Below are positions 8,694 to 17,898 of a stretch of DNA of 64,000 bases, piece by piece (the first letter of the stretch is position 1; each line of letters starts with the position of its first letter). The notes beneath the pieces are model-generated. The model worked only from the letters and a program-made list of their open reading frames with translations, searched no databases and was not told the DNA's origin. The DNA comes from Pseudooceanicola marinus (GTDB taxonomy: Bacteria; Pseudomonadota; Alphaproteobacteria; Rhodobacterales; Rhodobacteraceae), in assembly GCF_020177265.1 (NCBI RefSeq), contig NZ_JAIVMC010000001.1, positions 434,001 to 498,000 on the forward strand, written 5' to 3'. The position numbers and the translations under genes are program-made.

Positions 8694-10367
8694 ATGAGCG
8701 ACAACAAAAACGAGAATGACACCTCGACCGACATGGAAGAGATGGGCATTCCCGCACCCGAAGGCGCGGCGGATATCATCGACACCGAATACGAGATCGG
8801 TCAGGACAACATCGACGGCCAGCTCGGGCCGTTCGGCTTCGACATCCACAACCCGGTCTTCCTGATTTCGGGCCTGTGCATCGTGGCCTTCGTCTTCTAC
8901 ACGCTGGCCCTGCCGGAACAGGCCGGCAGCGCCTTCTCCTGGCTGTTCAGCACCGTGACCGAGGGCTTCGACTGGTTCTTCATCGGTGCCGGCAACCTCT
9001 TCGTGCTGTTCTGCCTGCTGCTGATCGTCACCCCGCTGGGTTCGGTCCGGCTGGGGGGCGCGGATGCCACGCCCGACTACACCTACCTGGGCTGGTTCGC
9101 GATGCTCTTTGCCGCCGGCATGGGTATCGGCCTGATGTTCTACGGCGTCTCGGAGCCGATGAGCCACTTCTCCAGCTCGATGGGTGGTGTCTCGATGGGC
9201 GAAAACGGGATGCGCAGTGACTGGGCGCCGCTTGGCGGGGCCGAGGGCGATTCCGATGCCGCCACCCGTCTGGGCATGGCCGCGACGATCTTCCACTGGG
9301 GCCTGCACCCCTGGGCGATCTACGCCGTCGTCGCACTGGCGCTGGCGCTGTTCAGCTACAACAAGGGTCTGCCGCTGACCATCCGCTCGGCCTTCTACCC
9401 GATCCTCGGCGATCGCGTCTGGGGGTGGTGGGGTCACATCATCGACACCCTGGCGGTCTTTGCCACGCTCTTCGGCCTGGCGACCTCTCTGGGCTTCGGT
9501 GCGACCCAAGCCAACGCCGGCCTGAACGAGCTGTTCGGCATCCCGATCAACGACACCGTCGAGGTGCTGCTGATCTCCGGCATCACCGCCGTGGCGCTGG
9601 TCTCGGTCCTGCGCGGTCTCGACGGCGGGGTGAAGATCCTGTCCGAGATCAACATGGGCCTGGCCTTCCTGCTGCTGCTCTTCGTGCTGATCGCAGGGCC
9701 GACCATCGCCATCCTCACCGGTTTCCTCGACTATCTGGTGGCCTACATCGAATACCTGCCGGCGCTGTCGAACCCGGTGGGTCGTGAAGACGTCAACTTC
9801 ATGCAGGGCTGGACCAGCTTCTACTGGGCCTGGTGGATCTCCTGGAGCCCCTTCGTCGGCATGTTCATCGCCCGCGTGTCGCGCGGCCGGTCGGTGCGCG
9901 AGTTCATCATCTGCGTGCTGCTGATCCCCTCGCTGGTCTGCGTGCTGTGGATGTCCGTCTTCGGCGGCGTGGCCATCGAACAGGTGGTGCGCGAAGGCTA
10001 TACTGCGGCCCAGGACGCCGATCTGCCGATCCAGCTGTTCAAGATGCTGGACAACCTGCCGCTGGCGGGGATCACCTCGCTGATCGGTATCGTGCTGGTC
10101 ATCGTGTTCTTCGTCACCTCCTCGGACTCCGGGTCGCTGGTGATCGACACGATCACGGCGGGCGGCAAGGTCGACGCGCCGGTGCCGCAGCGGGTGTTCT
10201 GGTGCCTCTTCGAGGGCGCCGTGGCCATCGTGCTGCTGCTTTCGGCAGGCGGTCTGTCCTCGCTGCAATCCATGGTCATCTCGACCGGCCTGCCCTTCAC
10301 CATCGTGCTTCTGCTGATGTGCTGGGCGATCTGGCGTGGCCTGGCGGCGGAGCGGCGCGAGCTGTGA
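8694..10367 (+). CDS. BCCT family transporter (betaine/carnitine/choline type)
   Basis: This 557-residue inner-membrane protein has a polar N-terminal tail of about 55 residues and then about twelve hydrophobic segments. Family hallmarks are GMGIGLMFYGVSEPM (the glycine-rich TM3 stretch), the tryptophan-rich aromatic cluster HWGLHPWAIYAV, and FYWAWWISWSPFVGMFIARVSRG in TM8. BCCT carriers import trimethylammonium compounds or related zwitterions driven by sodium or protons, for osmoprotection or as nutrients. The exact substrate cannot be read from the sequence. The C-terminal tail is very short, so the long osmosensing tail known in BetP is absent. A strong hairpin follows the gene. Confidence 0.92.
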   Translation: MSDNKNENDTSTDMEEMGIPAPEGAADIIDTEYEIGQDNIDGQLGPFGFDIHNPVFLISGLCIVAFVFYTLALPEQAGSAFSWLFSTVTEGFDWFFIGAGNLFVLFCLLLIVTPLGSVRLGGADATPDYTYLGWFAMLFAAGMGIGLMFYGVSEPMSHFSSSMGGVSMGENGMRSDWAPLGGAEGDSDAATRLGMAATIFHWGLHPWAIYAVVALALALFSYNKGLPLTIRSAFYPILGDRVWGWWGHIIDTLAVFATLFGLATSLGFGATQANAGLNELFGIPINDTVEVLLISGITAVALVSVLRGLDGGVKILSEINMGLAFLLLLFVLIAGPTIAILTGFLDYLVAYIEYLPALSNPVGREDVNFMQGWTSFYWAWWISWSPFVGMFIARVSRGRSVREFIICVLLIPSLVCVLWMSVFGGVAIEQVVREGYTAAQDADLPIQLFKMLDNLPLAGITSLIGIVLVIVFFVTSSDSGSLVIDTITAGGKVDAPVPQRVFWCLFEGAVAIVLLLSAGGLSSLQSMVISTGLPFTIVLLLMCWAIWRGLAAERREL

Positions 10368-10407
10368 CGCCCCGCGACCCGCGGGTCGCGTGAGCCAAGA
10401 CGAAAAT

Positions 10408-10439
10408 GAGGGGCGTCCGGAGTGATCCGGGCGCCCCTC
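10408..10439 (+). terminator. Hairpin terminator after the BCCT gene
   Basis: A 13-bp stem (gaggggcgtccgg pairing with ccgggcgcccctc, one wobble) has a 6-base loop. No T-run follows, but stem strength and position 40 bp after the stop fit a terminator separating the transporter from the photolyase gene. Confidence 0.6.
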
Positions 10440-10480
10440 GTGCTACGTAACCCCCTGAACAGACGACGAAGGGGGCCAAG

Positions 10481-11899
10481 ATGCCTGCACCGACCCTGCT
10501 CTGGATCCGCCGGGACCTGCGCACCACCGACCACGACGCGCTGGAGGCCGCCGTGGCGCGCGGCGGGCCGGTGATTCCCGTGGTGATCCGGGACAAGAGC
10601 GTGACCGATCTGGGTGCCGCGCCCGCCCTGCGGCTGGAGCTGGGGCTGGAGGCTTTTGCCAGGCGGCTGGAGGAGAAGGGCGCGCGCCTGATCCTGCGCA
10701 CGGGCAAGGCGCTGGACGTTCTGCGGGAGCTGATCGCGGAGACCGGCGCCGAGGCTGTCTTCTGGCATCGCCTGTACGATCCGCAGGCCGTGGACCGCGA
10801 CCGCAAGGTCAAGGCGGCGCTGCACGACGACGGGATCGAGGCGCGCAGCTTCGCCGGGCATCTGCTGTTCGAGCCCTGGGAGGTGGAGACGGGGCAGGGC
10901 GGCTACTACAAGGTCTACTCGCCCTTCTGGCGTGCCGTGCGAAACCGCGACGTGCCCGCAACCCTCACCGCCCCCGCCGAGATCCCCGCGCCCGACAGCT
11001 GGCCCGACAGCGAGGCGCTGGCGGACTGGAAGCTCTCGGCCCCCATGCGGCGCGGGCGTGACGTGGTCGCGGGCCACGTCGAGGCAGGCGAGGAGGCTGC
11101 CCAGACCCAGCTTGGCAGCTTCATTCGTGACCGGATCGAGGGCTACAAGGCCGGGCGGGACGTGCCCGCCAGCGGCGCCACCTCGGACCTGTCGCAATAC
11201 CTGACCCTGGGGGAGATCAGCCCGCACCAATGCTGGCACGCCGGGCGCCGCGCGATGGAGGACGGCAAGGCGGGCGCCGAGACCTTCCTGAAGGAGGTCG
11301 TCTGGCGCGAGTTCGCCTATCACCTGATGTACAACGCGCCGCAGATCCTCGACCGCAACTGGCGCGAGGAATGGGACGGCTTTGCCTGGCGCGAGGAGGA
11401 GGACGATCGCGTCCTGGCTTGGAAGCAGGGGCGCACGGGTGTGGATTTCGTCGATGCCGCCATGCGCGAGCTGTTCGTGACGGGGCGGATGCACAACCGG
11501 GCGCGGATGATCGTCGCCTCCTACCTGACGAAACACATGCTGGTGCACTGGAGGGTCGGACAGAAGTGGTTCGAGGACTGCCTGGTTGACTGGGACCCGG
11601 CCTCCAACGCCATGGGCTGGCAATGGGTGGCGGGCAGCGGGCCGGACGCCGCCCCCTATTTCCGCATCTTCAACCCGGACACCCAGGCGGAGAAGTTCGA
11701 CCGCGATCAGGCCTATCGCCGCCGCTGGCTGGCCGAAGGACAGGGCAACCCGGGCGAGGATGCGCTGGCCTTCTTCGAGGCCGCACCGCTGTCCTGGGAG
11801 CTGTCGCCCGATGACGAGCGGCCAAAGCCGCTGGTCGATCTGAAGGCAGGCCGGGAGCGGGCGCTGGCAGCTTACAAGGATCTTAAGGATGATGTGTGA
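10481..11899 (+). CDS. phrB: Cryptochrome/photolyase family protein, class I CPD photolyase type
   Basis: The 472-residue protein has an N-terminal alpha/beta domain (LLWIRRDLRTTDHDAL) and a C-terminal FAD domain. The segment GSGPDAAPYFRIFNPDTQAEKFD and the preceding NAMGWQWVAG are class I CPD-photolyase signatures, including the Asn and Trp residues around FAD. HNRARMIVASYLTKHML is the conserved FAD/DNA-contact block. The enzyme repairs UV-induced pyrimidine dimers using blue light. A role as a light sensor cannot be excluded, but the intact repair motifs favour photolyase. It stands alone between two hairpins. Confidence 0.9.
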   Translation: MPAPTLLWIRRDLRTTDHDALEAAVARGGPVIPVVIRDKSVTDLGAAPALRLELGLEAFARRLEEKGARLILRTGKALDVLRELIAETGAEAVFWHRLYDPQAVDRDRKVKAALHDDGIEARSFAGHLLFEPWEVETGQGGYYKVYSPFWRAVRNRDVPATLTAPAEIPAPDSWPDSEALADWKLSAPMRRGRDVVAGHVEAGEEAAQTQLGSFIRDRIEGYKAGRDVPASGATSDLSQYLTLGEISPHQCWHAGRRAMEDGKAGAETFLKEVVWREFAYHLMYNAPQILDRNWREEWDGFAWREEEDDRVLAWKQGRTGVDFVDAAMRELFVTGRMHNRARMIVASYLTKHMLVHWRVGQKWFEDCLVDWDPASNAMGWQWVAGSGPDAAPYFRIFNPDTQAEKFDRDQAYRRRWLAEGQGNPGEDALAFFEAAPLSWELSPDDERPKPLVDLKAGRERALAAYKDLKDDV

Positions 11900-12245
11900 C
11901 TTTAATTTGCCCACTTAAGCATCAGATATGAAGTTACTTTCTTCAACTTCTAATCCAGCATCTCTCCGCGCGGCTTACTCTGCCGCGTGGGCCTGAGACC
12001 GCGCCACGAGGGCATTGCCAGCTGCCCGCACGGCAGGCAATCGCCATCGGCCCGCGCACCTGCCCCCAAAGTCATCTGGCGCGTGAAGAGAGTGGCTTAA
12101 TGGCGCATAGTCAAAGTGATAGAGTCTGATGCTAATCCCGCGCGCCAGCAGAGGTATGCGCCAAGCGCGCTGCCATGAACGCTTGCCATCCAGACAGCGA
12201 AAATGCGAAGCCTAGGAGAGGGTTAACGAAGAAGGACGGCAGGGC
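11900..12245. other. Gene-free gap with hairpin upstream of trgA
   Basis: The gap of 346 bp has no supported gene. The first 60 bases are AT-rich compared with the surroundings. A 9-bp stem (11966-11990, ccgcgcggc/gccgcgtgg with one wobble) may end the photolyase transcript. The remainder should hold the trgA promoter, but I could not assign -35/-10 elements. Confidence 0.4.
11966..11990 (+). terminator. Possible terminator after photolyase gene
   Basis: A 9-bp GC stem with a 7-base loop lies 66 bp after the stop. There is no T-run, so this is tentative. Confidence 0.35.
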
Positions 12246-12692
12246 ATGCTGACCATGGGCAAGGTCGCCGCGGCGGCCACGCTGGCCGGGACGGGGTATC
12301 TGGTATCGACCCAGGTCATGCAGGTCTGGGAAGAGAACTTCGACTTCGGGCTTTTTCCCTGGGTCAGCGCCGCGATCGGCGCCTGGGCCGGCTGGACCAT
12401 CATCGGTCGCCGCGTCACCCGCCGGTCGAGCGTATCGCAGGTGATCAGCTACGGGGTGACCGGTCTGGTCATGATGCTGTTGGTGGCCTTCTTCGTCTTC
12501 GCCGGGAACGAGGCGCTCCGCAAATCGCTGGCGCGGCGCTATGACGGGCCGATCGAGGCGATCCTCGACATGATCCCGATCTCGACCAACTGGGGCGCCA
12601 ACCTGCTGCACCCGCATATCCTGGCAACGCTGCTTGCAGGCGGCCTGCTGTCGGCCGTCATGGCCCGCCTCGTCGACCGCATCTGGAAGTGA
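12246..12692 (+). CDS. trgA: TrgA family membrane protein (tellurite resistance locus)
   Basis: The 148-residue protein has hydrophobic segments at about 5-22, 35-53, 70-92 and 122-142. It matches the TrgA family by order and character: LTMGKVAAAATLAGTGYLVS, PWVSAAIGAWAGWTIIGRR, and LHPHILATLLAGGLLSAVMARLVDR. In Rhodobacter sphaeroides trgA and trgB with cysK were reported to confer tellurite resistance, and the same three-gene order is seen here. The molecular role of TrgA is not known. The gene ends 4 bp before trgB, so they are co-transcribed. Confidence 0.88.
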   Translation: MLTMGKVAAAATLAGTGYLVSTQVMQVWEENFDFGLFPWVSAAIGAWAGWTIIGRRVTRRSSVSQVISYGVTGLVMMLLVAFFVFAGNEALRKSLARRYDGPIEAILDMIPISTNWGANLLHPHILATLLAGGLLSAVMARLVDRIWK

Positions 12693-12696
12693 TCCC

Positions 12697-13824
12697 ATGA
12701 GCCGAACCCTGTTCCTTTACGGCCCGCTGTGCATGCCGGTGATGATGCAGATCGTGGCCGACGGTCGCCCGGCGGAAGAGCCGGCCCGGCTGGATGGCTA
12801 TCGCGCGGCGCCGCGGGAAAGCGATGACTGGCCGGTCCTGGTGCAGGATCCGGGCGCGGTGACGCAGGGCATCCTTCTGCGCGATGTCTCGGAAGGGATG
12901 ACAGCGCGGATCGCCCATTATGCCGATGCCTACGGGCTGGTCCCCGCAGAGGTGGTGGTGGAGGCCGACGGCCAGCCAGTGCCCGCGCGCGCCTTCCGGC
13001 CCGAGCACAGCACCCAGGCTGTGGCCCCCGGTCGCTGGTCGCTGGAGGGCTGGGCCGAGGCGACGGGCGAGGAGGCCTGTCACGCCGCCCATGAGATCAT
13101 GAAGCTGCGCGGCCGCTACCACGGCGGCGCCCTGCGGTTCCGCCTGGGCCAGATCCGGGCACGGGCCGCCTCGCGCGTGGCAGCAGAGCGGTTCCCCGCC
13201 AAACACGCCCTGGCCAGCGGCCCGTCCGATGCCTGGGTGCAGGAATTGCACCAGCAGGACGACCACGCGGGCTATTTCATCGCCCGCACCTACGACCTGC
13301 GGCACCAGACCTTCGCCGGCGGCCCGTCCGAGCCGATCCGGCGTGAGGTCTTTCTGGCCCCCGATGCCGCCATCGTGCTGCCCTACGATCCTGCGCGCGA
13401 CCGCATCCTGCTGGTCGAGCAGTTCCGCATGGGACCCTACGGCCGGGGGGAGGGGGTGCCCTGGATGCTGGAGCCTGTCGCGGGCCGGGTCGATCCCGGC
13501 GAAAGCCCCGAAACCTGCGCCCGCCGCGAGGCGCGGGAAGAGGCCGGGCTGGACCTCGACGCGCTGCACCATGTCGCCTCCTGCTACCCGTCGCCCGGCT
13601 GCCTGAGCGAGTTTCACCATTGCTATGTCGGCCTGTGCAGCCTGCCGGACATCCAGCGTGGGCACGGCGGGCTGGACGAGGAAGCGGAGGACATCCGGAC
13701 CCACGTCCTGAGTTTCGAACGCGCCATGGAACTGGTGTCCAGCGGCGAGGCCAGAAACGCGCCGCTGGTCCTGACGCTGCTCTGGCTGGCGTCCAGGCGT
13801 TCCGAGTTGCGGGGCGCCGCTTGA
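12697..13824 (+). CDS. trgB: TrgB: gamma-glutamylcyclotransferase-like domain fused to Nudix hydrolase
   Basis: The ATG at 12697 lies 4 bp after the trgA stop and gives 375 residues. The N-terminal part (about 1-150) opens with TLFLYGPLCMPVMM, the YG(T/P)L motif of gamma-glutamylcyclotransferase-like (AIG2/GGCT) folds. The C-terminal part (about 200-370) is an ADP-ribose pyrophosphatase-like Nudix domain with a complete Nudix box: G in AGRVDPGE, then RREAREEAGL. The pairing suggests a role in glutathione or nucleotide-sugar housekeeping during oxyanion stress. Tellurite resistance is known for the R. sphaeroides locus, and the reaction is inference. cysK follows after 56 bp. Confidence 0.9.
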   Translation: MSRTLFLYGPLCMPVMMQIVADGRPAEEPARLDGYRAAPRESDDWPVLVQDPGAVTQGILLRDVSEGMTARIAHYADAYGLVPAEVVVEADGQPVPARAFRPEHSTQAVAPGRWSLEGWAEATGEEACHAAHEIMKLRGRYHGGALRFRLGQIRARAASRVAAERFPAKHALASGPSDAWVQELHQQDDHAGYFIARTYDLRHQTFAGGPSEPIRREVFLAPDAAIVLPYDPARDRILLVEQFRMGPYGRGEGVPWMLEPVAGRVDPGESPETCARREAREEAGLDLDALHHVASCYPSPGCLSEFHHCYVGLCSLPDIQRGHGGLDEEAEDIRTHVLSFERAMELVSSGEARNAPLVLTLLWLASRRSELRGAA

Positions 13825-13880
13825 GTTGCACGGTTCCGACGGATACATCTGTGCCAACTCGAATTTGGAAGGATGACCCG

Positions 13881-14915
13881 ATGCATATCGCTCAGGACCT
13901 GGCGCAAGCCGTCGGAAATACGCCCATGATCAAGTTGCGGCGCGTCAGCGAGGAAACGGGCTGCACCATCCTCGGCAAGGCGGAGTTCCTCAATCCCGGC
14001 CAATCGGTCAAGGATCGCGCGGCGCTTTATATCATCCGCGACGCCATCGCGCGCGGGGAACTGGCGCCCGGCGGGACCATCGTCGAAGGCACCGCCGGCA
14101 ACACCGGGATCGGCCTGGCGCTGGTCGGCGCCTCGATGGGATTCAAGACCGTCATCGTGATCCCCGAGACTCAGAGCCAGGAAAAGAAGGACATGATCCG
14201 TCTGGCCGGGGCCGAGCTGGTGCAGGTGCCCGCAGCGCCCTACAAGAACCCCAACAACTACGTCCGCTATTCCGAGCGCCTGGCGCAGGAACTGGCCAAG
14301 ACCGAGAGCAAGGGCGTGATCTGGGCCAACCAGTTCGACAACGTGGCCAACCGCCAGGCCCATCTGGAAACCACTGGGCCGGAGATCTGGGAACAGACCG
14401 ACGGCAAGGTCGACGGTTTCGTCGCCGCCGTTGGCTCGGGTGGCACACTGGTCGGCACCGCCATGGCGTTGCAGCCGAAGGGCGTGAAGGTGGCCCTGGC
14501 CGACCCGATGGGCGCGGCGCTGCACAGCTACTACACCACGGGCGAGCTGAAATCCGAGGGCGGCTCGATCACCGAAGGCATCGGCCAGGGCCGGATCACC
14601 AAGAACCTGGAAGGCTTCACGCCCGATTTCTCCTACCAGATCCCGGACCAGGAGGCGCTACCTTACGTCTTCGACCTGCTGGCGCAGGAAGGGCTGTGCC
14701 TGGGCGGGTCCTCGGGGATCAACATCGCCGGCGCCGTCCGCCTGGCGCGCGAACTTGGGCCGGGCCACACGATCGTGACTGTACTCTGCGACTACGGAAC
14801 CCGATACCAGTCGAAACTGTTCAACCCTGACTTCCTGCGCGAAAAGGGCCTGCCGACACCCTCCTGGATGACGGAATCCCCTCGCTCGATCCCCGGTGTC
14901 TTCACCGACGCCTGA
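13881..14915 (+). CDS. cysK: Cysteine synthase A
   Basis: The ATG at 13881 follows GGAAGGA at 13867-13873 and gives 344 residues. The PLP-binding Lys sits in NPGQSVKDRAA. The phosphate-cup sequence is GTAGNTGIGLA, the beta-replacement loop is QFDNVANRQAH, and AAVGSGGTLVGTA is the second glycine loop. The enzyme makes cysteine from O-acetylserine and sulfide in the cytoplasm. In the trg locus it is thought to counter tellurite by supplying cysteine and thiols. The protein is slightly longer than E. coli CysK at its C-terminus. Confidence 0.94.
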   Translation: MHIAQDLAQAVGNTPMIKLRRVSEETGCTILGKAEFLNPGQSVKDRAALYIIRDAIARGELAPGGTIVEGTAGNTGIGLALVGASMGFKTVIVIPETQSQEKKDMIRLAGAELVQVPAAPYKNPNNYVRYSERLAQELAKTESKGVIWANQFDNVANRQAHLETTGPEIWEQTDGKVDGFVAAVGSGGTLVGTAMALQPKGVKVALADPMGAALHSYYTTGELKSEGGSITEGIGQGRITKNLEGFTPDFSYQIPDQEALPYVFDLLAQEGLCLGGSSGINIAGAVRLARELGPGHTIVTVLCDYGTRYQSKLFNPDFLREKGLPTPSWMTESPRSIPGVFTDA

Positions 14916-14939
14916 GACCTGACGACCTAAGGAGAGGCT

Positions 14940-17465
14940 ATGAGCCTGAGCCGGATTTTCCCCGATCTTACAAGGCTCTGCGCCTCTCTTTTTATCCTCT
15001 TTCTGAGCATTGTTGCGCTGCCCCTGGACGGGGCGGCGCAGTCGCCGGGCGAGGCGGGCGAACCGCCCGCGCTGGTCGCTTCCGACTACGATGAATGGGA
15101 AAGCATCGCGCAACGCGCGGAGGATGCGATCGAAAGCGACCGCGCCTCGCAGGAGGCCTTCGATCAGCTGCGCGCCGAACTCGTCGACTGGCGCAGCCGG
15201 TTTGAAACCGCGCAATCCGCGAACTCCGCCGCCATCAGTGCCGTGCAGGCGCAGCTGGACACCCTGGGGCCAGCCCCCGAGGAGGGGGAAGAGCCGGAAG
15301 CCCTGGCGGAGCAACGTTCCGAACTGACTGCGCGCCTTGAAGAGCTGGCCAGCCCGGCACGGCGAGCCGAGATCGCCTATAGCCGGGCCGACGCGCTGAT
15401 CCGCTCCATCGATGCAAACCTGCGCGCGCGCCAGACCCAGGCGCTGATGGAGATCGGGCCGTCGCCGCTGGATCCCAGCCATTGGCCCGGCGCGCTGGAG
15501 GATGTTGCCACCTTTGCCGCCTCGCTGGCCGGCGACGTGATGGACAACTGGAATGACCCGAACCAGCGCCAGGTGTTCCGGCAGAACCTGCCGGTCATCG
15601 CCTTCCTAGTGCTGCTGGCCATGGTGCTGGTGCTGCGGGGGCGTGGCTGGATCGAACGGCTGGCTTTGTCGGTGCTGGACCAGAAGCAATCGGCGGCGCG
15701 CTGGCTGTTCTCCTTCATTGTTTCCCTGGGGCAGATCGCCCTACCGGTGACCGGACTTGCGATCTTGGCTGCGGCGGGCACCACCAGTGGGCTGCTTGGC
15801 CTGCGGGGGGAGACCATCGCGCGATCCATGGTGGGGGCGGGGACGCTCTTCTTCTTCACCCGCTGGCTGGCCGCCTATGTCTTCCCGGTGTCGGAACGCG
15901 CCGGGCTGATGCTGCAGATCAGCCAGACACAGCTGCGCGAGGGGCGGGTCTATGCCAACGTCCTGGGCCTGGTCCTGGCGCTTTACGTGCTGACCCGCGA
16001 AGCGATCACGCTTGAAGGCTGGGACGCCGCCACCCGCAGCGTTCTGCTCTTCCCGCTGATCGTGGTGACGGGGCTGTTCCTGCTTCGCGTGGCGCGTTTC
16101 CTCATCCTGCATGGCCGGGCGGAGCCCGACGATGAGGACGGCGCCCGGTCCTTCCGCCAGCAGATCGTCCTGGCTCTGGGACGGACGGTAGCCCTGCTGG
16201 CCGTCCTTGGCCCCGCATTGGCTGCCGTGGGCTACCTTCAGGCAGGGCAGGCGCTGACCTTCCGCATGCTCTATTCGCTGGAGCTGCTGTCCTTCCTGCT
16301 CATCCTGCAGAAGCTGGTGGGAGAGATCTACGTCGTCTTCACCGGCGACCGCGAACGCGCCTCCGAAGCGTTGCTGCCGGTTCTGCTCAGCTTCGCGCTG
16401 ACGGTCGCGACGCTGCCGGTCTTCGCGCTGATCTGGGGCGCCCGTCGCACCGATCTGGGCGAGGCCTGGGCGCAGTTCCGCGCCGGCTTCGATATCGGCG
16501 ATACCCATATCTCGCCCGGTGACTTCCTGATCTTCGTGCTGGTCTTCGTCGCCGGCTATGCGATGACGCGGCTGCTGCAAGGGGCCATGCGCACCTCCGT
16601 CCTGCCTAAGACGAAACTGGACAAGGGCGGCCAGAATGCCGTGATCTCCGGTCTCGGCTACGTCGGCATCTTCCTTGCCGCTCTGATCGCGATCACTACG
16701 GCGGGCATCGACCTCAGTTCGCTCGCCATCGTGGCCGGTGCGCTGTCCGTCGGTGTCGGCTTCGGCCTGCAGACCATCGTGTCGAACTTCGTCTCCGGGA
16801 TCATCCTGCTGATCGAACGGCCGATCTCGGAAGGGGACTGGATCGAGGTGGGCGGCCAGATGGGATTCGTCCGGTCGATCTCCGTGCGCTCGACCCGGAT
16901 CGAGACCTTCGACCGGACGGACGTGATAGTGCCGAATGCCGATCTGATCTCGAACCAGGTCACGAACTGGACCCGGGGCAACTTGATCGGCCGGCTGATC
17001 GTGCCCGTGGGGGTGGCCTATGGCAGCGACACTCGCAAGGTGCAGAAGATCCTGCAAGACGTGGCCGAGGAACAGCCGCTGGTGCTGCTGAACCCGCCGC
17101 CCGGCGTGGTCTTCACCGCCTTCGGCGGCGACTCCCTGAATTTCGAGATTCGCGCGATCCTGCGTGACGTGACGCAGATCCTCGATGTGCAGACGGAGAT
17201 GCACCACCGCATCGCCGAACGGTTCCGCGAAGAGAAGATCGAGATCCCCTTCGCCCAGCGGGACATCTGGCTGCGCAACCCCGAGACCCTGCGCGAGGCG
17301 TCGCAACCCCTGGCCAGTCAGCCGGTTGCCCCCCAATCGCCGCGGGACAGCGAGGCAAAGGCAGAGCAGACGCCGCTGCGACCCTCCCACCTGACCCAGG
17401 ACGATTTGCCCGATGGCAGCGCCGATACCGATGGCGATGGCGACGGGGGCGGCGGCGACCGCTGA
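14940..17465 (+). CDS. Large MscS-type mechanosensitive channel (DUF3772 + MscS)
   Basis: This 841-residue protein begins with a signal-like segment ending LPLDGAAQ. A periplasmic DUF3772-like region rich in Glu and Ala (about 35-160, probably coiled coil) follows, then about ten membrane helices (about 215-600). The MscS core carries the pore helix AIVAGALSVGVGFGLQTIVSNFVSG and then ERPISEGDWIEVGG at the start of the beta domain (about 600-760). The tail is acidic and Gly-rich and ends GGGGDR. Such KefA/MscK-like channels release solutes on hypo-osmotic shock. It starts 24 bp after cysK and may be co-transcribed, though the functional link is unclear. Confidence 0.9.
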   Translation: MSLSRIFPDLTRLCASLFILFLSIVALPLDGAAQSPGEAGEPPALVASDYDEWESIAQRAEDAIESDRASQEAFDQLRAELVDWRSRFETAQSANSAAISAVQAQLDTLGPAPEEGEEPEALAEQRSELTARLEELASPARRAEIAYSRADALIRSIDANLRARQTQALMEIGPSPLDPSHWPGALEDVATFAASLAGDVMDNWNDPNQRQVFRQNLPVIAFLVLLAMVLVLRGRGWIERLALSVLDQKQSAARWLFSFIVSLGQIALPVTGLAILAAAGTTSGLLGLRGETIARSMVGAGTLFFFTRWLAAYVFPVSERAGLMLQISQTQLREGRVYANVLGLVLALYVLTREAITLEGWDAATRSVLLFPLIVVTGLFLLRVARFLILHGRAEPDDEDGARSFRQQIVLALGRTVALLAVLGPALAAVGYLQAGQALTFRMLYSLELLSFLLILQKLVGEIYVVFTGDRERASEALLPVLLSFALTVATLPVFALIWGARRTDLGEAWAQFRAGFDIGDTHISPGDFLIFVLVFVAGYAMTRLLQGAMRTSVLPKTKLDKGGQNAVISGLGYVGIFLAALIAITTAGIDLSSLAIVAGALSVGVGFGLQTIVSNFVSGIILLIERPISEGDWIEVGGQMGFVRSISVRSTRIETFDRTDVIVPNADLISNQVTNWTRGNLIGRLIVPVGVAYGSDTRKVQKILQDVAEEQPLVLLNPPPGVVFTAFGGDSLNFEIRAILRDVTQILDVQTEMHHRIAERFREEKIEIPFAQRDIWLRNPETLREASQPLASQPVAPQSPRDSEAKAEQTPLRPSHLTQDDLPDGSADTDGDGDGGGGDR

Positions 17466-17584
17466 CCCCGCGTCGGATCCGACGAGCCCCGCAAATGTCT
17501 CATGATCGCCCCTTCGGCAGAGGCCAGGATGGGCCGGGGCCGGGTCTTCCGGGGCATGTGCGCAGGGCCTCCTGCAAGGGACTG

Positions 17585-17603
17585 AAAAAACCTGCGGTTT
17601 TTT
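17585..17603 (+). terminator. A/T-rich stem terminator after the mechanosensitive channel gene
   Basis: The stem aaaaaacc/ggtttttt with a 3-base loop provides A-run and T-run on either side. It lies 120 bp after the channel gene and about 50 bp before the tRNA gene. Confidence 0.6.
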
Positions 17604-17654
17604 GTCTTTCGCCCCTTGCACCCGGCGCCGCTTCCCGGCTAAAGACACCGCCAC

Positions 17655-17744
17655 GGAGAGGTGGCCGAGTGGTCGAAGGCGCACGCCTGGAAAGTGTGTA
17701 GGCGGGAAACCGTCTCCAGGGTTCGAATCCCTGTCTCTCCGCCA
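17655..17744 (+). tRNA. tRNA-Ser (anticodon GGA)
   Basis: A 90-nt gene begins GGAGAGG and ends with encoded CCA. The anticodon stem cacgc/gtgtg closes loop ctGGAaa, so the anticodon is GGA and reads UCC/UCU serine codons. A long variable arm (taggcgggaaaccgtctcc) is typical of class II serine tRNAs. The T-loop is gggttcgaatccc. A small hairpin (17750-17764) follows. No second copy of the 3' end was noticed in the window, so there is no evidence that this tRNA is an island boundary here. Confidence 0.95.
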
Positions 17745-17898
17745 TAATCCCCACGAAGTGTGGGTCGATGTGGCAAATCATCCCGAAAGAATGAGATCAG
17801 CTCGTGCTTGGCTCGCGTGCGCTTGGAGCCTTTTGTTCGCTCAACGCGATCTGCCATCGGGGCCGCACAAAGGCAGCCCCGGGCAGAGGTGGATGGGG

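Noticed and set aside
15741..17684. Long minus-strand open frame opposite the mechanosensitive channel gene
   Set aside because: Shadow of the MscS-type gene, caused by high GC at third codon positions.
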